Positions 7,449-15,208 of a stretch of 32,088 nucleotides of DNA are shown in pieces. Source of the stretch: JAWWPG01 sp038254365 (lineage in GTDB: Bacteria; Actinomycetota; Actinomycetes; Propionibacteriales; Nocardioidaceae); contig JBBSGI010000036.1 of NCBI GenBank assembly GCA_038254365.1, positions 1 through 32,088 of the forward strand, written 5' to 3'. Under the pieces are notes generated by a model. The model searched no databases and was not told where the DNA came from. It saw nothing but the letters and a program-made list of their open reading frames with translations. The position numbers were made by a program, and so were the translations under genes. Position 1 is the stretch's first letter, and each line of letters starts with the position of its first letter.

Positions 7449-7925
7449 TCAGGCGTGCTCATCCGACGGCTGCTGGGCAGGCTGGAACGACCAGCTCGGC
7501 GGCTCGTCGGTGCCTGAGTCCTCGTCGCGCTCCGCGTCGGCGGCCGTGGCATGGATCTTGCCCGACGCGTGGTGGACCGGCGCGTAGACGGCGTAAAGCT
7601 GCAGGATCACGTCACCGATGTTGGTGACGTTGTGCCAAGTGCCGGCGGGCACGAAGATTGCCCAGCCATCCTCGACCTCCCGGTCGAAGTCGAGTCGACC
7701 CTTCGTGCGGCCCATCTGGACGCGACCCCGGCCTGCGTCGAGTCGTAGGAATTGGTCAGTCTCCGGGTGCGCCTCGAGGCCAATGTCCTCACCTACGGGA
7801 ATCGACATAAGCGTCAGCTGAAGGTACTTCCCGGACCAGGCGACGGCGCGATAGTCCGTGTTGTCTAGCGTCGCCCTCTCGAGGTCGAAGGTTTGAGGGT
7901 CGGGCCCGATGTCCTTGATGGTCAT
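7449..7925 (-). CDS. Cupin-domain protein
   Basis: The 158-aa protein has a single conserved beta-barrel cupin. The first motif region is EDIGLEAHPETDQFLRLDAG, with a conserved His and Glu. The second is FVPAGTWHNVTNIGD, with the conserved His and Asn. A 40-residue polar, acidic tail follows (AADAERDEDSGTDEPPSW). Such proteins resemble the cupin of mannose-6-phosphate isomerases, but a standalone cupin has no certain activity. The first motif has only one clear histidine of the usual HxH pair, so metal binding may differ. The ATG at 7925 has GGGAGAG at a good spacing. Confidence 0.82.
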   Translation of the reverse strand: MTIKDIGPDPQTFDLERATLDNTDYRAVAWSGKYLQLTLMSIPVGEDIGLEAHPETDQFLRLDAGRGRVQMGRTKGRLDFDREVEDGWAIFVPAGTWHNVTNIGDVILQLYAVYAPVHHASGKIHATAADAERDEDSGTDEPPSWSFQPAQQPSDEHA

Positions 7926-8213
7926 GATTCTCTCCCGGTCAAGAAGGCAGCTCGCGGTGCACGTCGCGGACTGCGCCAGCCCACGTCGACACTCTCTCAG
8001 AACCGAGTCGCTTGAGCCACAAGTACGCGAGCCGCTACCGCACAGGCGGCCGCATCCCGACGTCCGGTGCGTGCAAATGGGTGGTGACCGGGTGGTAGGA
8101 GCGGCCGTCGGCCGCGAAGGTCCGGGCGTCGAACTGCCACCAGTCGGTGCGGCCGGCGACTCCTCCTCAGCATACCGGGCGGGCGGGCCAGGCAGTCGGC
8201 AGAAAGTCTGGCG
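7926..8213. other. Gap with a probable gene fragment (minus strand 8035-8166)
   Basis: On the minus strand the frame 8166 to 8035 reads TDWWQFDARTFAADGRSYHP and on to LHAPDVGMRPPVR before a TAG. This is convincing protein-like sequence of 43 codons, but it has no start codon and is closed upstream by a stop at 8167-8169. I do not recognise it. It is probably the tail of a decayed gene. The rest of the gap has no gene that I can see. Confidence 0.35.
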
Positions 8214-8618
8214 CTATTCCGAGTCGTGGCCTGCCATTCGTTGGACCGCTTCATCGATGGTTTCCCCTGCTGCTTGCACGGGCTCGCCGTAAAGCCGGCC
8301 CCAGGCAATGCGGCCATCACGGACACCGACGATGATGACGCCGGCCATGTCGAGGATGCTGCCGTCTTGGCGAGTGCCGGTCCACCGCCACTCGGACCAC
8401 TCTCGATCGTCGTCCTGGCAGTGACTCAGGAGGTCAGCCGCGAAGTCACTCACCCCTGAAAAGATGGCTGACCAGTTGGCCTTGACTTGGTCTCGACCGT
8501 CAAAGCCGCGACCTGGATGAACGGGTTGTTCACTCCTGTAGTCCTCGTGGAAGCAGTCCAGGAACGCCTCGAGGTCGTGACTGTTCATCGCGTCCCGAAG
8601 CCGGGTCGTCATCGTCAT
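8214..8618 (-). CDS. NTF2-like (SnoaL-type) family protein
   Basis: The 134-aa protein fits the SnoaL/NTF2-like cone fold: RLRDAMNSHDLEAFLDCFHE at the N-terminus, then YRSEQPVHPGRGFDGRDQVK, a central WSEWRWTGTRQDGSILDMAG, and GVIIVGVRDGRIAWGRLYGEP as the last strands. The family includes small ligand-binding proteins and isomerase-like enzymes. No catalytic role can be assigned. The ATG at 8618 has AGGGAGGAA upstream. A second ATG two codons on is an alternative. It sits alone between the cupin and DUF1801 genes, on the same strand. Confidence 0.8.
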   Translation of the reverse strand: MTMTTRLRDAMNSHDLEAFLDCFHEDYRSEQPVHPGRGFDGRDQVKANWSAIFSGVSDFAADLLSHCQDDDREWSEWRWTGTRQDGSILDMAGVIIVGVRDGRIAWGRLYGEPVQAAGETIDEAVQRMAGHDSE

Positions 8619-8738
8619 CGCGGGTTCCTCCCTGTGTTAGGACCGATTGTCGCCCTCAAGCAAGGCGAGGGCTAGACCAGCACTGAGTGACGCCGCGGTA
8701 CGCGGGCAGCGCGCGCTCCGCACCGGTCGCGGTACCGG

Positions 8739-9188
8739 TCAGGAGATCGCAGCCGTCACCAGCTCGACGACCTTCTTCTCCACCACAGAGGTCCACTTCT
8801 GGAGCGCGTACGACACCGGCCACAGGTCGCCGTCGTCGAGGTTCGCGGTGTCCTGGAAGCCTAGAGTCGAGTACCGGAAGTTGAACTTGCCCGCGTCCTG
8901 GAAGAAGACGACGACCTTGCCGTCCGCGTTCGCGTAGGCGGGCATCCCGTACCAGGTCTTCGGCGACAAAGCGGGGGCGGTTGCGGTCACCGTGACGTGC
9001 ACACGTTCGGCGAGCGCACGATCCTCCGGTGTCATCTTTGCGATCGCGTCAAGGATCGCCTGCAGGCCGTCGGCCTTCTTACTCCCCTGCTTGCCCTCGG
9101 CGCGAAGTTCGGCGGCACGCTCCTTCATCGCGGCGCGCTCCTCGGCGCTGAAACCGCTGGACTCGGTCTTGGCCTTCTTTGCGGGCAT
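8739..9188 (-). CDS. DUF1801-family protein
   Basis: The 149-aa protein begins with a Lys/Glu/Ala-rich helix (MPAKKAKTESSGFSAEERAA). The DUF1801/YdhG-like domain follows from about residue 60: MTPEDRALAERVHVTVTA, PKTWYGMPAYANADGKVVVF, KFNFRYSTLGFQDTANLDDG and LWPVSYALQKWT. The family has a conserved small fold of uncertain biochemical role. The ATG at 9188 is chosen over a longer frame to 9362 because AAAGGAAG precedes it and the upstream residues are not family-like. The 219 nt to the next gene hold nothing recognised. Confidence 0.85.
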   Translation of the reverse strand: MPAKKAKTESSGFSAEERAAMKERAAELRAEGKQGSKKADGLQAILDAIAKMTPEDRALAERVHVTVTATAPALSPKTWYGMPAYANADGKVVVFFQDAGKFNFRYSTLGFQDTANLDDGDLWPVSYALQKWTSVVEKKVVELVTAAIS

Positions 9189-9407
9189 TTTCGGGCTTCC
9201 TTTCGACGCTCCGCGTCCGGCGTGGTGCCGGCCGCACCAGCAGGCTAGGCCCAGGCCACATCGTGGCGCTTCTCGATTCCTGATCGGATCAGCGGCCAGC
9301 CGAGGCGCTCGACACCACGCGTCCATCCGCAGATGTCGCGGTCCACGCTCGGGCCACGTCACTCCGCCACGTCAGCGGTGTGCTCACCCGCGCGTATCGA
9401 CGGGGAA

Positions 9408-10511
9408 TCAGGCGATGGTCATGGCCACGTCGAGCGGACGGTCCAAGAACTTCGCCAGGGCCGTGGCGTCCTGGTCGAGGGCGGTGCGCGCCACTCGATG
9501 ACACTCCTTGAACCATGCGACTTCCAGGCGCTCGCCGCGCAAATTCCAGGTACCGGCCACGACGCCACGGGAGACCACCAGATTGGCCGACCGGCTCACG
9601 GCTTCCCGGCGGCTGCGAGGCACGATGCGGGTGTCGGAGCTGCCGGGAGCCATCACCCAGGGATCGCGGCCCGGCAGTAACCGGACGGCGGTGGAGGCCG
9701 GCGTCGTCCGCAGATCGTCGAGATCCTCCGGAAGCGCTAGGACGCGGTCGCCGTCGATCGTGACCTGCTCGCACTGCTCAGCGAACTGGTCCAGCCAGCG
9801 GGTGATGGCCTTCCGCTTCGCCCCGAGTCCTTTGCCGAACCAGTCGTGGACCCGGTCCGGGGTCGCCGGACCGTAGGTGCGGAAGTAGGCCGCGACCACC
9901 CTCGGCCCGGCCTCGTCGATGTCGGGGATGCCGGCCCAACCGGGCACGTCGTCGAGCCTCAGGAACGTTGTCTCGCCGTCCCGGACCGGCCCGAGGCCAA
10001 TGTCGCCCTGCCAGGTGAGTGGTTTGAGCAGGGTGTCGTTGGCCTCGGCGACCATGGTGCCCAGGTGCCGGTAGCGGCTGCTCCGGCCGAGCGCGGCGGC
10101 CAACTCCGAACGGGTCAACGGCCCATCGGCCAGTGCCCGTCGCACGTACTCCCGAAACCGCGGCCAGTCCGACGGTGCCAGCCCGTAGAACCTTTCCCAA
10201 CTCGGCAGCTCCCACATCCGGCTCGAGGCCCGCAGTGCCAGGTAGGCACCTGCGTCTCGCGGCGTCATCAGGTGCGTGGCGCCGCGGAACGCGAAGACCT
10301 TGACGACCTTCCCCGCCGCCAGCGCACGTGTCGCATCGCCGGACTTTCCGTCCGTACGCCGGGCGCCGATCGTTAGCTCCGCCGTCGCGTCCGGCCAGGC
10401 GGGCACCGCTCCCAGCCTCTCGACCACGTCCGCGACCGACCCGGTACCGACAGGGTCGAGCAGTTGCCGTCGCAACCGCCACGCCAGCGGCCTCGCCCAC
10501 GTCAGACCCAC
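9408..10511 (-). CDS. Winged-helix DNA-binding domain protein (HTH_42/AlkZ-related)
   Basis: The 367-aa protein matches the winged-helix HTH_42 (DUF1006) group related to the DNA glycosylases AlkZ/YcaQ. Segments are ARPLAWRLRRQLLD near the N-terminus, FAFRGATHLMTPRDAGAYLA, ELPSWERFYGL, GPLTRSELAAALG, AYFRTYGPATPDRVHDWFG and a C-terminal LVVSRGVVAGTWNLRGERL. The QxD/QxQ catalytic signature of true AlkZ enzymes is not visible where the N-terminal helix would place it (the region reads GAVPAWPDATAEL). Glycosylase activity is therefore doubtful, and a transcription or DNA-binding role is equally possible. The GTG start is supported by a TAGCCT box 6 nt upstream. Confidence 0.82.
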   Translation of the reverse strand: MGLTWARPLAWRLRRQLLDPVGTGSVADVVERLGAVPAWPDATAELTIGARRTDGKSGDATRALAAGKVVKVFAFRGATHLMTPRDAGAYLALRASSRMWELPSWERFYGLAPSDWPRFREYVRRALADGPLTRSELAAALGRSSRYRHLGTMVAEANDTLLKPLTWQGDIGLGPVRDGETTFLRLDDVPGWAGIPDIDEAGPRVVAAYFRTYGPATPDRVHDWFGKGLGAKRKAITRWLDQFAEQCEQVTIDGDRVLALPEDLDDLRTTPASTAVRLLPGRDPWVMAPGSSDTRIVPRSRREAVSRSANLVVSRGVVAGTWNLRGERLEVAWFKECHRVARTALDQDATALAKFLDRPLDVAMTIA

Positions 10512-10517
10512 CGTCGA

Positions 10518-10523
10518 AGGCTA
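10518..10523 (-). promoter_or_regulatory. -10 box of a leaderless promoter for the winged-helix gene
   Basis: TAGCCT on the minus strand ends 6 nt before the GTG at 10511. The 168-nt region 10512-10679 is shared with the divergent oxidase operon. Confidence 0.55.
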
Positions 10524-10666
10524 GCCTCCACCGCCGCCGGCCGATGGTCGCGCCTCTACCCAGCATCGACGCCGAAGGCGCCACCCAACGGCCCATGGGG
10601 TCGTGTGCCCGGCATGCTTACCCGCGGGCAGAGCGGGCCGGACCGGTGGAAGGCGCCGGCTCTTGA

Positions 10667-10672
10667 CAGGAT
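10667..10672 (+). promoter_or_regulatory. Possible -10 element of the aldehyde oxidase operon
   Basis: CAGGAT ends 7 nt before the ATG at 10680. It matches TANNNT except for the first base, and the same hexamer precedes the S9 peptidase gene at the same distance. It overlaps a TTGACA (10663-10668), which has no partner -10 downstream at normal spacing. Confidence 0.3.
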
Positions 10673-10679
10673 GGGGGAC

Positions 10680-11219
10680 ATGGATCCCCTCGCCGCCTCG
10701 AGCCAGGTCAGGCTCTCGGTCAACGGTCTCGAGAGACCTCTCACGCTCGACAACCGGACGTCCCTGCTCGACGCTCTGCGCGACCACCTCGGGCTGACCG
10801 GGGCCAAGAAGGGCTGCGACCACGGCCAATGCGGCGCCTGCACCGTCATCGCGGACGGCCGCCGGGTGAACGCGTGCCTGCTGCTGGCGGTCGCCGCTGA
10901 AGGTCTCGACGTCGTAACCGTCGAGGGCCTGGCGGAGGGCGACGCCCTGCACCCGATGCAGCGGGCCTTCATTGAGCGCGACGCGTTCCAGTGCGGCTAC
11001 TGCACGCCCGGGCAGATCTGCTCCGCAGTGGCAATGCTGGACGAGGCGGATTCCGGCTGGCCTAGTGCCGTGACCGATCCGGCGGTGGAAGCGGTCGCGG
11101 GTCGGCAAAGCCTCGACGCCGACGAGGTGCGCGAGCGCATGAGCGGCAACCTCTGCCGGTGCGGGGCCTACGTCAACATCGTCCCGGCGGTGCTCGATGC
11201 GTCCGGAGCCTCCGCGTGA
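10680..11219 (+). CDS. Aldehyde oxidase/xanthine dehydrogenase family, 2Fe-2S subunit
   Basis: Small iron-sulfur subunit of a three-subunit molybdenum hydroxylase (PaoA/YagT type). It carries electrons from the molybdenum centre to FAD. The 179-aa product has the plant-ferredoxin cluster motif C46, C51, C54 (CDHGQCGAC) and C66. The second, all-helical 2Fe-2S domain has C105/C108 (CGYCTPGQ) and C159/C161 (LCRCGAY). No Tat signal is present, unlike periplasmic PaoA of enterics, so the complex is probably cytoplasmic. The ATG at 10680 is chosen, and an in-frame ATG at 10671 is possible. The end overlaps the next gene by GTGA. Confidence 0.9.
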   Translation: MDPLAASSQVRLSVNGLERPLTLDNRTSLLDALRDHLGLTGAKKGCDHGQCGACTVIADGRRVNACLLLAVAAEGLDVVTVEGLAEGDALHPMQRAFIERDAFQCGYCTPGQICSAVAMLDEADSGWPSAVTDPAVEAVAGRQSLDADEVRERMSGNLCRCGAYVNIVPAVLDASGASA

Positions 11220-12220
11220 GGGCGTTCGGCTACCAGCGCGCGGCCTCTCCTGCCGACGCGGTCGGTGCGCTGACTGGGCATCCGGAGGCTGCCTACCTCG
11301 GCGGTGGCACCAACCTCGTCGACCTGATGCGGCTGGGCGTGGTCAGGCCAAGCCTCCTGGTCGATGTGACGTCGGCCCTTTCCGGCGAAATCACCGAGAC
11401 GGAGGAGGATGGCCTGTTGGTCGGCGCCGGGATGCGCAACAGCGCGCTGGCCGCAGACCCTCGGGTGCGCCGGCATTACCCCGTGCTGTCACAGGCCCTG
11501 CTGGCCGGTGCGTCCGGCCAGCTACGCAACATGGCGACGGTCGGCGGGAATCTGCTGCAGCGGACCCGCTGCCTCTACTTCCAGGACGTCACCAAGCCCT
11601 GCAACAAGCGCGCACCGGGCTCGGGCTGCCCGGCGATCGCGGGGATCCACCGCGACCTGGCCATCCTGGGAGTGAGTGAATCCTGCATCGCGACACACCC
11701 GTCCGACATGGCCGTCGCGCTGGCCGCACTGGACGCAGTCGTGTATGTCGAGGGCGAGGCTGGCAGGCGCGCCCTGGCACTCGACGACTTCTACCGGTTG
11801 CCGGGCGATGACCCCTCACGCGACAACACACTGTCCCACGGCGACCTCGTCACCGCCGTCGAGCTGCCACCGCCCACCGACCTGAGCCGCCTCTCGACGT
11901 ACCGGAAGGTGCGCGACCGCGCCTCGTACGCTTTCGCGGTCGGCTCGGTCGCCGCTGCGGTGACGGTCGACGACGACGTGGTGACGGACATCCGAGTCGC
12001 CTTCGGGGCAGTGGCACCGCGGCCCTGGCGGGCGCGGGTCGCCGAGGACGCCCTGCGGGGCCACCCGCTCAACCGCGAGGCCGTGGTCGCGGCCGTCGCC
12101 CGAGAAATGGAGAGGGCGAGCCTCCTTCCTGACAACGCATTCAAGGCCGACCTGTCCGCTCGCATCGCGGCGGAGGTTCTCGACCGGCTCGCTGCCAGCG
12201 GGCGTCAGGGGCAGCCATGA
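11216..12220 (+). CDS. Aldehyde oxidase FAD-binding subunit with 4Fe-4S insertion
   Basis: Medium subunit (PaoB/YagS type), with a VAO/PCMH-type FAD domain and a CO-dehydrogenase flavoprotein C-terminal domain. The 334-aa protein shows the FAD-binding loops YLGGGTNLVDLM and GASGQLRNMATVGGNLLQR. It then has the cysteine-rich insertion specific to the PaoB group: C119, C129 (PCNKR), C138 (GSGC) and C157 (CIATHPSDM), which would hold an extra 4Fe-4S cluster. This makes the complex PaoABC-like and not a classical xanthine dehydrogenase. The GTG start overlaps the previous stop, and the gene ends overlapping the Mo subunit (ATGA). Confidence 0.9.
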   Translation: MRAFGYQRAASPADAVGALTGHPEAAYLGGGTNLVDLMRLGVVRPSLLVDVTSALSGEITETEEDGLLVGAGMRNSALAADPRVRRHYPVLSQALLAGASGQLRNMATVGGNLLQRTRCLYFQDVTKPCNKRAPGSGCPAIAGIHRDLAILGVSESCIATHPSDMAVALAALDAVVYVEGEAGRRALALDDFYRLPGDDPSRDNTLSHGDLVTAVELPPPTDLSRLSTYRKVRDRASYAFAVGSVAAAVTVDDDVVTDIRVAFGAVAPRPWRARVAEDALRGHPLNREAVVAAVAREMERASLLPDNAFKADLSARIAAEVLDRLAASGRQGQP

Positions 12221-14313
12221 CCACGACCGCGGGTCCCCGCACCGTCAGCCTCGGGTCGCTGGCTCGGGTCGAGGGCGTCGACAAAGTGACCGGGCAGGCC
12301 CGCTACGCCTACGAGCACCAGCCGGACGACGTCGGCTACGCGTGGCCGGTGACGGCCCGCATCGCCCACGGCAGCATCCGTGCCGTCGACGCCGATGCGG
12401 TCGTCGGCAAGGACGGCGTGCTGGCGGTGCTCTGGCACGACAATGCCCTGCGGTTGCGGGACCCGGACCCCTTCCTCGCCGTATTGCAGTCTGCGGAGGT
12501 CGCGTTCCGCGGCCAGGTCGTCGCGCTGGTCGTGGCCTTGACGCCGGAGGCGGCTCGCGAGGCAGCGGACCGGCTGCCGGTGGAGTACGACGTCCAACCG
12601 CACGACACCGTGCTCACGCCGAGGCACCCGTCGATCTACGAGCCGGACGAGGTCAACGCCGGAGCCGACACGGACTCGGTGATCGGGGACCCCGGGGCGG
12701 CGTTCGACGCCAGCGCCGTCCGGGTGGACGCGACGTACACGACGCCCGCCGAGCACAACAACCCCATGGAGCCACACGCGACCACGGCGATCTGGGACGG
12801 CGAAAGCCTGACCGTCTACGACTCCAACCAGGGCGGGCAGATCGTTCGGCAGTCGCTCGCGAAGGTGTTCGGGCTGTCGGCGGAGGACGTCCGCGTGGTG
12901 AACCCGCACGTCGGTGGAGGTTTTGGCTCGAAGGGCACCCCCCGCCCCAACGTTGTCCTGGCGGCCATGGCGGCTCGCGCCGTCGGCCGGCCGGTAAAGC
13001 TCGCGCTGACCCGGCAGCACCTGTTCGCCCTGGTCGGCTACCGCACCCCGACCATCCAACGTATGCGCCTCGGGGCGAGCGCGGACGGTGTCCTGCGGTC
13101 GCTGGCCCACGACGTCGTCGAGCAGACCGCGACGCTGACGGAGTTCGCCGAGCAGTCGGCGCTGATCAGCCGGGTCATGTATGCGGCGCCTCACCGTCGT
13201 ACGGCGCACCGGCTGGCTCGGCTCGACGTGCCGATCCCGTCGTGGATGCGGGCGCCGGGGGAGTGTCCCGGCTCGTTCGCCCTGGAGTCGGCCATGGACG
13301 AGCTCTCGGTCGCCACCGGCCTCGACCCGGTCGAGCTCCGCGTCCGCAACGAACCGGCGGTCGACCCGGAGAGTGGCGCCCCGTTCTCGAGCCGACACCT
13401 CGTCGAGTGCCTGCGCGCCGGTGCTGAACGGTTCGGCTGGGAGCATCGCTCGCCGGAGCCGGGTCGGCGGCGGGAAGGGCGCTGGCTGGTGGGTGCCGGG
13501 GTCGCCTCCTCGACGTACCCGTACAACATCGCGCCCGCCACGGCCCGGGTCGCGGTCGACGCCGACGGGCGCTACACCGTCGCCATCAACGCCACCGACA
13601 TCGGCACCGGGGCGCGCACCGCGTTGCTCCAGGTCGCCGCCGAGACCCTCGAGGTCGACCTCGAGCAGGTCACTATCCTGATCGGCGACACCCGGCTGCC
13701 CCGCGCCGGCATCGCCGGCGGCTCGATGGGCACGAACTCGTGGGGCTGGGCCGTCGCGAAGGCGGCCGGGAGGCTGCGGGAGCGGGTCAACGGCGCCGCC
13801 GGCGCTGTCCCGCCCGAGGGCATCGAGGTGACCGAGAGCACCAAGGACGAGGTCGACGGGCTCGGGGAGGACTTCAGCCGGCATGCGTTCGGTGCGCAGT
13901 TCGTCGAGGCGCGGGTGGACGTCGACTCCGGCGAGATCCGCATCCCTCGGATGGTCGGTGTCTTCGCGGCCGGCCAGATCGTCAACGCCGCCACCGCACG
14001 GTCGCAGCTCGTCGGTGGCATGACGATGGGTCTCTCGATGGCGTTGCACGAGGAGGGGGTGATGGACGCCCGGTTCGGCGACTACGCCAACCACGATCTC
14101 GCGACGTACCACATCGCCTCGAACGCCGACGTCGGTGAGATCGACGTCAGCTGGCTCGAGGAGGACGACCCACACCTCGGGCGGCCCCGGACCAAGGGCA
14201 TCGGTGAGCTCGGCATCGTCGGTACCGCGGCCGCGGTCGCCAACGCCGTCTACAATGCCACCGGAGTTCGGCTGCGCGACCTCCCGCTCCACCTGGAAGA
14301 CCTGCTCATCTGA
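12217..14313 (+). CDS. Aldehyde oxidase molybdenum-binding subunit
   Basis: Large catalytic subunit (PaoC/YagR type), 698 aa, binding the molybdenum-pterin cofactor. Landmarks are GVDKVTGQARYAYE at the start and HNNPMEPHATTAIW. The cofactor loops are VNPHVGGGFGSKG, WMRAPGECPGSFALE and ATDIGTGARTAL. Near the end GIGELGIVGTAAAVANAVYN contains E664, the conserved base of the family. The substrate is probably an aldehyde, by analogy with PaoABC. No PaoD/XdhC-type chaperone gene is adjacent. The stop is 15 nt from the convergent methyltransferase stop. Confidence 0.92.
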   Translation: MTTTAGPRTVSLGSLARVEGVDKVTGQARYAYEHQPDDVGYAWPVTARIAHGSIRAVDADAVVGKDGVLAVLWHDNALRLRDPDPFLAVLQSAEVAFRGQVVALVVALTPEAAREAADRLPVEYDVQPHDTVLTPRHPSIYEPDEVNAGADTDSVIGDPGAAFDASAVRVDATYTTPAEHNNPMEPHATTAIWDGESLTVYDSNQGGQIVRQSLAKVFGLSAEDVRVVNPHVGGGFGSKGTPRPNVVLAAMAARAVGRPVKLALTRQHLFALVGYRTPTIQRMRLGASADGVLRSLAHDVVEQTATLTEFAEQSALISRVMYAAPHRRTAHRLARLDVPIPSWMRAPGECPGSFALESAMDELSVATGLDPVELRVRNEPAVDPESGAPFSSRHLVECLRAGAERFGWEHRSPEPGRRREGRWLVGAGVASSTYPYNIAPATARVAVDADGRYTVAINATDIGTGARTALLQVAAETLEVDLEQVTILIGDTRLPRAGIAGGSMGTNSWGWAVAKAAGRLRERVNGAAGAVPPEGIEVTESTKDEVDGLGEDFSRHAFGAQFVEARVDVDSGEIRIPRMVGVFAAGQIVNAATARSQLVGGMTMGLSMALHEEGVMDARFGDYANHDLATYHIASNADVGEIDVSWLEEDDPHLGRPRTKGIGELGIVGTAAAVANAVYNATGVRLRDLPLHLEDLLI

Positions 14314-14328
14314 TCAGTCCGGGCCAGG

Positions 14329-15090
14329 TCAGCCCGAGCCCAGCCGACCGACGTACCTCAAACCGGTGCCTTGGATGACACCGTCGCGGATCGCGAACTC
14401 CTCGGTGGCCTCGCTGGTCCGCCAAAGGTCAGGGAAGAAGTAGGCACCGTGGCTGAGGGACCGGCGTTCGAAGCGGCTGTCCAATGCGTGGAGCATGCTT
14501 TCGGCGGTATGAATGCCCTCCTGCGTCGCCCACGTCCGTAGGTGTGCGCCCCACGGCTCTCCGGAGGCGATCCAGTGATCGCGCCTGCGGTGCAGCCAGG
14601 TGGGCTCGAACCCGGCCGCGAGCGGCTCCAGGCGGTCGAAGCACCAGCGTGCCGTCTGCTCGTCGAAGCGCTCCCAGTCCCACTCGACAACGATCAGGGT
14701 GCCTCTCCCGTGCAGCGTCGCGGCCACCTTGGAGAGGACGGCTTCGAGGTCGGCGACGTGGTGCAGCGAGGTGCACGCCACCACGGCATCCACGGCCGGC
14801 GGCGGCTCGAGCCGCTCGAACTCGAGCTGACGGTACTCGGGTCCGGCCGGCGCCACCGGGTCGACCCCGACGGCGTCGTAGCCGTCCCGCAGCATGCGTG
14901 GCACGAAACCACCCTCCGCTCCGCAGCCGATCTCCAGAAGTCTCGAAGGCGCCGGCGGAAGGTGGCTCCGGACGAATGCCCAGCTGGCGGCCCACCCAAT
15001 GTCCCGGCTCATTTCGGTGCCAGCGGGCACCGGCGGGTCGCTCGGGAGCCCGCTCAGGTCAGCCATGTCCCGAACTCTGGCACGGGTCAT
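14329..15090 (-). CDS. Class I SAM-dependent methyltransferase
   Basis: The 253-aa protein has a Rossmann-type SAM-binding fold: motif I LLEIGCGAEGGFVPRML at about residues 50-66, the acidic strand-2 end YDAVGVDPVAP, motif IV VDAVVACTSLHHVADLE, and GTLIVVEWDWERFDEQ as the next strand. The C-terminal half (WCFDRLEPLAAGFEPTW and after) would bind the acceptor. The substrate is unknown. The ATG at 15090 has GGAGG upstream. An in-frame ATG at 15066 is weaker. It is divergent from thyA, and its start signal mirrors thyA's exactly. Confidence 0.82.
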   Translation of the reverse strand: MTRARVRDMADLSGLPSDPPVPAGTEMSRDIGWAASWAFVRSHLPPAPSRLLEIGCGAEGGFVPRMLRDGYDAVGVDPVAPAGPEYRQLEFERLEPPPAVDAVVACTSLHHVADLEAVLSKVAATLHGRGTLIVVEWDWERFDEQTARWCFDRLEPLAAGFEPTWLHRRRDHWIASGEPWGAHLRTWATQEGIHTAESMLHALDSRFERRSLSHGAYFFPDLWRTSEATEEFAIRDGVIQGTGLRYVGRLGSG

Positions 15091-15208
15091 GGCGCCTCCG
15101 CGGGCGGGGAGCGGGCGCTGTTAGGTTGAGTGACTGGCATGCGGGTGTGACCACGCACCGAGCCAAACATCGCCCTCGACCGGCCTGGCACGTGAGGAGG
15201 CGCCATGA
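15087..15208. repeat. 13-bp inverted repeat covering both start sites of a divergent pair
   Basis: TCATGGCGCCTCC (15087-15099) and GGAGGCGCCATGA (15196-15208) are perfect reverse complements. Each holds the Shine-Dalgarno and start codon of its gene, the methyltransferase and thyA respectively. The central GGCGCC is itself a palindrome. Confidence 0.6.
15122..15127 (+). promoter_or_regulatory. Possible -10 box for thyA-folA
   Basis: TAGGTT (TANNNT) lies 77 nt before the thyA ATG, so the transcript would have a leader of about 70 nt containing the ribosome-binding site. No clear -35 was seen. Confidence 0.35.

Noticed and set aside
13949..13962. CGGATGGTCGGTG inside the molybdenum subunit gene, resembling the 21-bp repeat
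   Set aside because: Only the first 12 bases match, and the site lies in conserved coding sequence. It is probably coincidence.
12205..14292. A 695-codon open frame on the minus strand
   Set aside because: It is the antisense shadow of the molybdenum subunit gene. High-GC third positions keep it open, and its translation is low-complexity with no family signature.
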